Positions 55,922 to 64,000 of a stretch of DNA of 64,000 nucleotides are shown one piece after another. Location of the stretch: positions 38,790,844 to 38,854,843 of the forward strand of contig OZ038384.1 in NCBI GenBank assembly GCA_964036045.1. Reading direction: 5' to 3'. This DNA comes from Eutreptiella sp. 'Long Island Sound 2002' (lineage: Eukaryota; Euglenozoa; Euglenophyceae; Eutreptiales; Eutreptiaceae). The position numbers and the translations under genes were made by a program. Numbering within the stretch: position 1 is the stretch's first letter; every line of letters begins with the position of its first letter. The notes below the pieces were generated by a model. The model did no database searches, was not told the DNA's origin, and saw only the letters and a program-made list of their open reading frames with translations.

Positions 55922-57061
55922 GACTTCGCCCTCGCCGTAACCTGTGGGTTGACCAGGTTTACCAGGGTGTTCCCATGTACCAAGCACATTACCGGAGAGG
56001 AGACTATCAAGATACTCCTGGAGGAGTGGTTTTGTGTCTATGGGGCGCCCAAAGAGATCAACTCTGATGAGGACGTACGAGTACGCTCAGATACTGGCTG
56101 GTACAAGAGGGTCCTGAGATCCCTCAATGTCCAGGTGTCTACGGGGATTCCCTACTCTCACACGAGCAACCCCCTATGTGAGCGACAGATCCGTTTCCTC
56201 AAGGAGAATGTTAGGATATGGTGCAAAACTGAACGCACCAGAGACTGGGTGAGACTACTCCCCGTCATATCCTTGATGATGAACTCCCAAGAGAGTTCAG
56301 CTACTGGCTACTCGCCCCATGAGCTATTTCCAGGGCGCCCGGCATGGTTCCTACATGCCCCCTATCCAGAGGACATCCATTCTTCTGTGGGTGAATGGGT
56401 CCAAGAGCAACAAGCGAAGGTGGACAAGGCCAAGGCTATGCTCCAGAGAGTGAGGGAGCGTCATTGGAACAAGAAGAACAAGCACCGAGTACCGGCCACC
56501 TACCAAGAGGGGGACTGGGTGCTGGTGCACCACAGTCGACTACCCGCCTGGCCACGCTCTACCAGCGATGACCCATACTTCGGGCCGTACAAGATTCTAT
56601 CAGTGGATGAACACCGTATCACCGTGCGGTGTTCTCCCCGTCTAGGGGGGACCCTCGTGTGCGCTGCTCAACACCTGAAGCGCTACTATGATCCTGAAGA
56701 CCTCTGTGGGGGGGAGTGGGAGCTGAACGACGAGGAAATCGCCGCTCTGGACCTACAAGGGGCTGCCAGCCCTATGGAAGTTGAAGGTGAACTCCCCGAC
56801 ATGAACGCCGAGGAGATGGCCAAGGAGGGCTTCTACCTAGTGAAGTCTGTCCTACGCCACCGCTATCGCCAGGGTTGGCGCTTCCTCACCCTCTGAGAAG
56901 GGTTTGGAGTCGAAGAGGCCACCTGGGAGCCCTTCTCTGCGTTTGTTCTACCTGAGGGACGCCTAAACTCAGTTCTGGTTGACTACTTGTCCCAGAACAA
57001 CCTTGGTGAGTTGCTGAGGCTCGCTGAGATGCTTGCCTGCAAGACTAAAGCTAGGGACTGA
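55922..57061 (+). pseudogene. E4 integrase core, C-terminus and chromodomain
   Basis: Same phase after the TAG. The core shows the second Asp in INSDEDVRVRS (about 56060) and the Glu in NPLCERQIRFL (about 56180). A conserved module MMNSQESSATGYSPHELF follows. The C-terminal GPY/F domain reads DPYFGPYKILSVDEHRI. An acidic spacer leads to a chromodomain (FYLVKSVLRHRYRQGW, then EEATWEPFSAF, 56830-57000) that contains a TGA at 56894-56896. The frame ends at TGA 57059-57061. Apart from five stops, the Pol frame is well preserved, which suggests that this copy decayed by point mutation. Confidence 0.85.
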
Positions 57062-59235
57062 ACCTTACCTTACCCCTAAGTGTGCCACGTATGTCTGTGT
57101 GTGTCTCACTTCTCTCCCGGGCGTGGCTCCCGGAGACCGGGCTTCGCTGATGTCGGACCGGAAGGTCCTAGTCAGGTACTGTTACCACTCCTATGGCGCC
57201 CAATTTCTGTGCTGGCGCCTATCCTTGGGGAAGACGGCAAAAGCCCTACCTACTACAGGGGAGGGGTGGCCAAGTGTGCTAAGGGCATACAAAACGCCCA
57301 TTTTTGCTAAAGGCCAAAAGCTAACGCACTCCCCTGCCCACGAGGAAAAGCACGCGGGACAGGAGACACCACTACACTACACACCCTACCTACAGTGGCA
57401 CCATCCTGGTGGGCAAGCACTTCTGCAACTGGCTCAAGCCCCCACTCAGGACTACCACTCCTACACCCACACTCTACTGGGTATGGTTGAAGAACACGTC
57501 GTGGGTCCTAATGACCCTCCTGTGAAGAAGACAAGAGAACACAGCGCTGCTAAGCAACTGTGGCCTAACAGGGGACGCCACAACGCGTTTCCCCTGCTAG
57601 GGCTTGGAGGGAAGAGGTGCTCTTTTTGCGTGCACTGCGTGGATGTCGATGGAGTCAAACCGCCCTCGCCACTCCTGGCGGAGGTGCAGTCAATTGTTTG
57701 TGTGATCTGCGCCCTTGTTTAGCAGGGCAAGAAAAAAATGGTATGCTGCTGCACCAATCACCCTACCTGCCCACCTGTAAAGCAAAGGCAAATGAAGGGG
57801 TGTTTGCGGCGGAGGAACCAAGCCACACTCCACGTATTATACGCTTCTCAGTCTGACCTATAATACACTGTCCGCAAACACGTCCTGTCAAGCAAGCAAG
57901 CGTTAAGAGACTCCTCAGGTTCTCTTAAAGAACGTACCGAGGAGCCCCTGGGTAACCTAAACAAGGTTTACCCTGCGCATTTCGCGTGGCCTACCCTTTA
58001 ATGCGTGTGTGAATGCACGAGCATGCACCAGTGTCTTTGGCAAACCTGCCCATCTGAACCACAATCACGAACTCCACCAGGGGGTGGCCCCGCCTGGGCT
58101 TACCTACCTTACCTACCGCTGGAGAGTGAAGCAAGGTGAGGAGAAAAACGAGGCGCAAGCGAAAAACGTCGCTATGCACTTGTGTGTATGTCTAATCACC
58201 CTGATCTGACCTCTAATCATCTGCAATCTTTCTAATCAATCCCTCTGTCGCGTTCTATCGTTGTTAGCGCTGCTACAAGACTCGTTCACGGAGACACGAG
58301 ACGAGCAATGTGCATGCTGCATACGAGACGAGCACACCTGTGGTTTATACCTGATTCATTGAAGTCTTTTCGTTGATTTTGGAATTCTTGGATTTTTGAC
58401 CCTTCTGGCAGTGTGGGTGCAATCTGTATGTTTATTTATTAATGTGTGTCTCGTCATTTTCCGAGTTACGTGAGACATACGTTTATAATCTCATTATTTC
58501 TGTATTTTCCGGCGCTTTGCTACGCGCCGCTCCTGCGCGCCGCCTTTTTATGGGTAGGAATTTCTTGATTTAAAAAATCTAGAGATGACTATAATTTTTA
58601 TAAAAATGTGCTTTTGATGCACAGTTGGATTCTGCTCAGGTGTGTTGTCTTAGAAAAATTCTGGGCCGTCATTTGACGGATTTAGGTGTTGTCGCTTCGC
58701 GTTTGCGTGGATTCGTCCATAACTCTCCCATTCCTGCCTCTGCAGATATCCTCGCAAAAGCGTCGCTGAGTAGGCCGTGTTCGGGCCGAACAGCAGCAGC
58801 CAGCAGACTGAGCAGAACCCAAGACCCCACCAAGGGGCAATTTAATTTTTTTAACGACTCCCTTCGCCCTGAGACAGGTCACACGTCGCCAGCAGGTTTA
58901 CGAGAACCCATGCGAGTGTGTATATTGTGTCTTGCATTGGGTTTATGTCGCGCTGCGTCTTGGAGGGAGGGATGCACATGCACATGTTTATGGCATGCTC
59001 CCAAACTAACCCAGCCAAGCCACAGGAACCCGGGCAGCGCCATGAGCGCTGAGCTTTCTGTAGGAAATGTCACGAACAAAGCAGCAAAGAGACGCCAGCC
59101 ATGGAGAGCGTTCATTTTTCTGTGTGAGGGAAACTATAGGTATTTTAAAGTAGATGTGGAAACCAAGGAAAGGCTAAGAAAAAATCCCTTTCTTCTGAAA
59201 GTGCGACAGTGGTGGCCACCACAGCACAAGGGGGG
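57062..59235. other. E4 3' region and flanking DNA, no supported gene
   Basis: Open frames of 229 codons (57033-57722) and 217 codons (58625-59278) occur but have low-complexity, shadow-like composition and no motif. A purine run GGGGAGGGG at about 57260 could be the E4 polypurine tract. GC-rich CGGCGC and GCGCCGC patches near 58510-58545 resemble those near 44950. Confidence 0.4.
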
Positions 59236-60726
59236 AGTAAGAAAGAGTGCTTTTCCAATGCTTTCAGGCATACTCTAGTTGTATTAGAGGAGCACTGAGC
59301 ATGCAGTCATTTCTATCTTAGTATTGGCCCCACCAAAAGTGGTGATAACACATTTTGACCTATGGAACCAAACACCCAATCAGGATATGGAATGGACCCC
59401 TTAATCCCCTTTCAATCTGAGGCAAATCATCTTTTCCTGAGTTGACTGAGAACTGACATATCCAGGGCAGAACCTATGAATTTATCTATGTTTTCTCATG
59501 AATTTTTAGCTGTCCTAGTGGTATGCACCCTAGGGGGCTGGGCACCTCTTTTTGAGAGGTCCTGGGTTCAATTCCTGATCAGCCTAGCTAAGTAAGAAGA
59601 TCCCATGTGACATGGCAGTGACCTCATCGCCACATGCCCTGCCACCTCAGCATATATGGGACCCAAAACAAAGAGTGCACATCTCCTGAGATGGCACTAT
59701 GGAGATTGAGTGACCATGGGGCAGTTTTCCAACTCTTTTCCAAAGCATTTCAGCTATCTTTGTGAAGATGCAATCAGATGTGCCTTGAGTTGCAGTTTCT
59801 GTGAATATCCTTTCATCTTTCACTGTTTACACTGCAGCTCTTCATGCTTTGATGATGATTCTCTTCTACTTGCATACATTGGCTTGGGCTATCCTGAATT
59901 GATTGTATTACAGCAAACAAAACCTTTTCATCTTCAAAAACAAGCAGCAGGAAACCCTACACCAGCAGCAAGCAGCAGGAGAGGCACAAACACAGTGTTG
60001 AAATCACTATAAACTTTTCTCTTGTTTTTGATGAGGAAAATGTTTTGTTTGCTGAAATACAACCAATCCAGGATAACCCAAGATAAGCAAGTAGAAGAAG
60101 ATCAGCATCAAAGCATGAAGGGCTGCAGTCACAAAGAGTTAGATAAAGAAAACTATCAACGATAGACCACAGCAATTAGCATACATTGCAACTCAGGATG
60201 AAATACTTTACATGTTTGAGAAAAGCTGATGGGAAAAATGCCCCAAGGGCTCACTCTCATCCACAGTGCCATCTTAAGATGTGCACTCTTTGTTTTTGGG
60301 TCCCATAGGTGCTGAGGTGGCATGGCATGTGGCAATGAGGTCACTGCCATGTCACATGCGATATTCCTACTTAGCTAGGCTGACTTGGTATTGAACCCAG
60401 GACCTCTCAAAAAGAGGTGCCCCAGCCCCCTAGGGTGCATACCACTAGAATAGCTAAGAGTTCATGACAAAACATAGATAAATTCAAGGCTCTGCCTTCA
60501 GTATATCAGTGCATCAGCAACCCAGGAAAAGATGTTTTAGTGCTTATAGCTTGGGGATAAAGGGGTCCACACCACATCCTAATTTAGTGTTTGGTTCCAT
60601 AGGTCAAAATGTGTTATCACCCTTTTTGGTTGGGCCAATACTAAGATAGAAATGCCTGTGTGCTTAGAGCACCTCTAATTCAACTAAAGTATACCATAAA
60701 GCGTTGGAAAAGCACTTTTTCTTACT
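59236..60726. mobile_element. 1.5-kb fold-back palindrome with tRNA-like promoters in its arms
   Basis: Left arm 59236-59944 and right arm 60021-60726 are reverse complements of each other along their whole length, with moderate divergence in the middle, around a 76-nt spacer. The outer ends AGTAAGAAA/TTTCTTACT and the inner ends (CAAAAACAAG/CTTGTTTTTG) match closely. Each arm contains a tRNA-like segment. There is no coding capacity. It could be a fold-back or MULE-derived element with very long inverted repeats, or a head-to-head dimer of a tRNA-derived SINE. Confidence 0.85.
59508..59590 (+). ncRNA. tRNA-related sequence with Pol III A and B boxes
   Basis: TGTCCTAGTGG (59511-59521) matches the A box TGGCNNAGTGG at all but one base. 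GGTTCAATTCC (59565-59575) matches the B box, 54 bases downstream. GAGAGGTCCTGGGTTCAA is typical of a tRNA anticodon-stem to T-arm region. The cloverleaf is not fully formed and the repeat occurs again inverted (B box at 60387-60397), so this is a tRNA-derived repeat rather than a working tRNA gene. Confidence 0.6.
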
Positions 60727-60757
60727 GGTTTCAAACCGCATGTTTCTAATTTTGGCT

Positions 60758-61710
60758 TCATTTGGAGTTTTGTACCGCCCTGTAGTTGTTGACCCCCATG
60801 AAGAGGCCAATTTTCAGGTTATACCTATCACTTTGATAGGTATTGTCATGGAGGATTAGATATGGGAAGCGCCGGGCAATAGCAATTTGCTCGACGCTCA
60901 TCCAGAAGACATGGGATAGTTTCTTAATGTCATCCTTCACCGCATGGGTGTACCACCCATGTTTGTCCCCTTTTTCCTCAAGGCGGTTGACCAACTCATG
61001 GGCATCCAGCGCTGAGGAGTACCCTTTGTCATCATAAAAATTTTGGACCTGGTTTGCTGTGATCTGAGTCCGCGGCTCCGCATGAAATTTACCACGTTGC
61101 AAGGGGGCATGAAGGCTTGTCCCAAGCTCATGATGAAATGGGCATCCTCACGGGACAAATTCACCGGACCAAGGAATTCTTTTTGCTTGGTCGTTTGTGG
61201 TGGATGGTTATGGTCCAGGCGGAGTCCTTTGGGACTCACGGACCACACCTCACGCATGCCATCCTTCCGGCGAGAAATGTACACATTGAAGGGACAACAA
61301 TCCGCCTTTGACTCCGGTGCATATGTTGGCACCGTCCTACTATCCTCTGGAAGGACCCCCGATTGGGCTGCATTACGATTGTGCTGTTTTTGGCGGCCTA
61401 CTTTGTGGCAATAAAAATATGCTTGGCCTTTGCTTTTATCGCCAAGACGACTGAGAACTTAGCCGTTCGGATCCGCCCAATCCTCCATGCGGTCACAAAC
61501 TTCTTGGTGACTAGAGCCGGCAAACGCCTGCACAACGGGCTCCCAAGTGGCACCCATCTCCGGAAACTTCATGCTGGCATCTTCCTCATCTTTATCTTTC
61601 TCATCGGAGCACGCTTCATATGGGTCTTCTTCGAGGACCTCCGATGGTGCCGGGGACAAGGGAAGGGGACTGTAGTTGAGCTCAGATGATGTGTCTGACA
61701 TCTGTGTGTG
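60758..61710 (-). pseudogene. MULE/FAR1-like transposase, truncated
   Basis: On the minus strand an ATG near 61704 (MSDTSSELNYSP) begins an acidic N-terminus. A TAA/TGA-type stop lies near 61459. In the same phase a FAR1-like DNA-binding domain follows: DCCPFNVYISRRKDG, WSVSPKGLRLDHNHPP and VNLSREDAHFIM. Near 61073 one base is gained or lost. The next phase carries HVFWMSVEQIAIARRFPYLI, LHDNTYQSDRYNLKI and GLFMGVNN, which is the start of the MULE DDE core with its first Asp (DNTYQ for the usual DxTYxTN). The frame stops at 60758, about 30 bp from the fold-back element, so most of the catalytic core is missing. Confidence 0.8.
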
Positions 61711-62720
61711 AAAAATAGTAGAACAGATGCGCTTGATGCTGGCATTTATAAAAATACGCTGTTCAGCCCCAGCAATCAATTCAATCAGAAAGTCAATTCC
61801 TTTTCCCCCCCATTTTCAGTTAATGCAAGCGCAGGCGCCAGATGTGGGCAGATCCTTTAGTCCTGCGCGTAGTCCTATGCCGTAGTCCTGCATAGCCATT
61901 CCCCCCACCGTCAAAGGTGGGGAGTCTGCTGTCAGTCGCATGCTCTTGCTTTACCTACATGGATGCATGCACATGACGTCAGAGCAAACAAAGGGACGCA
62001 ACATGTGGAGGACGCACGCGTTCCACCTTTGCCAAACACAGATTGAAGACAGAAGACTCGTGCAGTGCGCCTGAACCAAGGGAGGCTGCTTCTTGTTCCC
62101 AGCAGTCTGAGCGTTTCGTTTCGGATACCCTTTTTGTTTCCGGCAGTTGGCGGGTTATAGCCCTGTCTCTGACAAAAGTGTCATTTGGCTTACTGGTACT
62201 ATTACGATTATCTTTCTGGTTCCAATGGATTTGGTCTTATATTGGTGATCTGGGCTATTTGGATCTGTGTTATCCAACCAACCCCCACCTGATTAACGCA
62301 CACATCCAACGCAGCGGATGCGGCGATAGCCACTCCTGCAAGGGCCGAAACAGTGTCACAACATGAAATCACATAAGAAAGGGGGTACCACAACCAAAAG
62401 AGAGGGCGTGCACCTGCTCAGTTTTTGCGAAACCCGGAGGGACGACCACAAAGGAACACAGACATCCTCTAAAGCAAAGGTTATTCGTCTGGGATGGAAC
62501 CACGGTGCGTACACCACAACACACCCCCACTGGAAGAAGTGGGGGCCGCGAACAACGCCCCCAACGGCCAATTGCCAACCGCACACACCACAAAGAACAA
62601 ATAATAGCACAAGATTCGTCTTAGCTATTGCTCGCCCCACCGTGCATGCACCACAAAGCACCACACACACGCAGGGCCAACACCAAAAACCAAGGAAGCA
62701 ACACCACAACAAACACACGC
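61711..62720. other. No recognisable gene
   Basis: A 107-codon frame (62043-62366) has one hydrophobic stretch (VSFGLLVLLRLSFWFQW) but no other support. The phrase GTAGTCCT recurs at 61870-61890. Confidence 0.35.
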
Positions 62721-63350
62721 CTACTCTTGGGCGCCGCTAAATGCAAAGAGTCGAAAAAAAAACAAGGGGCATGCGGCATGAGTGCATTAAAGACACACGC
62801 CTCCTCTTGAGCGTCGCAAAATACAAAGAGTAAAAACCACACGACAATAAATAGCATGCGTCATGAATGCATTGAGGGCACACTTGGGCGTCGCCAAATG
62901 CAACGAGTAAAGAACACACAACCATAAAAGGAATGCGTCATCAATGCATCAAAAACACACCCCTACTTTTGGGCGTCACTGAATACAAAGAGTACGAAAC
63001 ACACAAACATAAAGGGCAAACCGAACACACTCCTCCTCTTGGGCGTGGCAAAATACAATGAGTACAAAGCCAACACCAAAAACAAACATGAGGCATGAAT
63101 GCATTAAGAACCACACAACAAACAATAGCATGCATCATGTATGAATTAAGGGGACACACCTACTCTTGGGCGTCGCCAAATGCAACGAGTAAAGAACACA
63201 CAACAATAAGTAGCAATGCGTCATAAATGCATTAAAAACACAAGCCTACTCTTGGGCGCCGCTAAATACAAAGAGTACGAAACACACAAACATAAAGGAC
63301 AAAAAGAACACACGCCTCCTCTTGGGCGTCGCAAAATACAACGAGAAAAA
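62721..63350 (+). repeat. Array of eight diverged units around CTCTTGGGCGTCGC
   Basis: Cores of the form CTCTTGGGCGYCGCYAAATRC(A)AAGAG start near 62721, 62801, 62881, 62962, 63031, 63162, 63246 and 63317. Spacings are mostly 69-84 bp with one of 131. Between cores, GCRTGAATGCATTAA-like and AACACACAA words recur. Spacing is too irregular and units too diverged for CRISPR. It reads as a degenerate satellite or minisatellite. Confidence 0.75.
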
Positions 63351-63469
63351 AAAAGACAAGCACAACAACAACAAAAAGCGGGGCAAGGCACAAAGCGTTC
63401 TCAAACGGCCATAACCTGTATGGGGTAACAGAGCTTGAAAGCGAAAACCACTATGCATGCTCACCCCCT

Positions 63470-63999
63470 CCGTATTGTCAGCACATAGAAATTCACGGTG
63501 TCCGACTACACAGGGGTGCAGGACTCGGTTTCTACTAAGGCCTATAGTCGCCCAGCAAACAGAACTATCAATCAAAATGTATGTGAGGGCTAAATTCCCA
63601 CCAGACATGGGTTCATCCCCACTACTCAGCGCCTCCGCCATCATTTCCCTGTTATACCTCATTCGTAGCCATTCCTGAGCGGCAGTGGACCGTAGGGAGA
63701 GGATACGGGCTGCACACATATCAAATGGGGGCGGGGCTGTTGCATGGTAGTGGTAGTAGACATCGAACCTATATTTTGCATACATCCAGCGATCATGGGG
63801 AGAGGAGGTGTCGAGTACAGCGGCCTCCTATTGGCGGAAAATGATGGATCGCCACGGTTCCATTTCCCTTTTCCACCATTCCCACACGGTCATTACTTGT
63901 TGTGGTGAGAGCTCAGGGCCACAAGGGACCATAGTCAGGCAGGGGGATTCTTCAGAGGAAGCTTCAGAGGACGAATCAACGATATGTACCACATGTGCC
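63470..63999 (-). pseudogene. Unrecognised coding fragment at the window edge
   Basis: From the right window edge a minus-strand frame reads AHVVHIVDSSSEASSEES, then QQVMTVWEWWKREMEPWR. It crosses a TAG at 63828-63830 and continues in phase with DRWMYAKYRFDVYYHYH, CAARILSLRSTAAQEWLRMR, ALTYILIDSSVCWATIGLS and HREFLCADN to about 63470, where it merges into repeat sequence. Composition is protein-like and aromatic-rich. No family is recognised. It may be part of a transposon polyprotein or a host gene. Confidence 0.4.
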
Positions 64000-64000
64000 A

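Noticed and set aside
54650-56896. Nuclear code with TGA and TAG as sense codons
   Set aside because: E1 carries a TAA and several frameshifts, all elements look decayed, and normal pol ends use TGA and TAG. Ordinary mutation explains the stops more simply.
57033-57722. 229-codon frame after E4
   Set aside because: It overlaps the end of the E4 pol frame in another phase, has mixed low-complexity composition and no motif.
58625-59278. 217-codon frame before the palindrome
   Set aside because: It runs into the palindrome arm and shows no domain or protein-like periodicity.
59508-59590. Functional tRNA gene
   Set aside because: The A and B boxes are good but the acceptor and anticodon stems do not form a proper cloverleaf. 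The sequence recurs inverted in a repeat.
62721-63350. CRISPR array
   Set aside because: Units are diverged, spacing is uneven (69-131 bp) and the setting is a eukaryotic transposon-rich region without cas genes.

Overview
The window is nuclear DNA of a eukaryote with a large, transposon-packed genome. I see no bacterial operons, no ribosome-binding sites and no intact single-copy host gene. Nearly every segment that reads as protein belongs to a mobile element, and most of these are broken by stops, frameshifts or later insertions. The organism cannot be named from this. Chromodomain-bearing Ty3/gypsy polyproteins, Tigger/pogo-like and MULE-like DNA transposons and tRNA-derived repeats together fit an alga, a charophyte-grade plant or another protist, and that is inference only.

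Layout. Positions 1-616 and 16663-about 22190 are two halves of one Ty3/gypsy element (E1). It has an aspartic protease, a DNA-methyltransferase-like domain, RT, RNase H, integrase and a chromodomain. The halves are separated by a 16-kb composite insertion (617-16657) flanked by the 5-bp target duplication CAAAC. Removing the insertion and one CAAAC joins the two reading frames in phase. The insertion contains a large, mostly non-coding LTR-type element B, with two 3.8-kb direct repeats, and a smaller minus-strand LTR element C. From 22190 to 25850 I see LTR-like or AT-richer DNA without genes. Positions 25854-35314 hold a second Ty3/gypsy element (E2) with Gag, a zinc knuckle, protease, a complete dUTPase, the same methyltransferase-like domain, RT, RNase H, integrase and a chromodomain. 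Its gag is split by an 860-900 bp element with terminal inverted repeats. Positions 36700-39950 have no clear gene. Positions 39950-43012 hold a zinc-ribbon reading frame, an 80-bp minisatellite and a broken Tigger/pogo-like transposase. Positions 45405-51790 hold a minus-strand chromovirus fragment (E3) with an unusual extra coding region between the chromodomain and the 3' LTR, and its 3' end is tandemly duplicated. Positions 52385-57061 hold a plus-strand chromovirus (E4), again with the methyltransferase-like domain. It is in one uninterrupted phase but carries five in-frame stops. Positions 59236-60726 form a 1.5-kb fold-back palindrome whose arms contain a tRNA-like Pol III promoter. A truncated MULE/FAR1-like transposase (60758-61710, minus), an eight-unit repeat array (62721-63350) and an unrecognised minus-strand coding fragment (63470-64000) complete the window.

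The most interesting signal is that three clearly different chromoviral Pol proteins (E1, E2, E4) carry the same extra domain between protease and RT. It resembles the Dam-like methyltransferase domain that DIRS-type tyrosine-recombinase retrotransposons carry downstream of RNase H. Its NPPY/F-type catalytic motif is altered differently in each copy, which suggests a retained structural or binding role. A second signal is a structured 3' module (polypurine tract, short stem with a 19-nt loop, about 125 bp, second polypurine tract, LTR) shared by the non-coding elements B and C, with covarying stem sequences.
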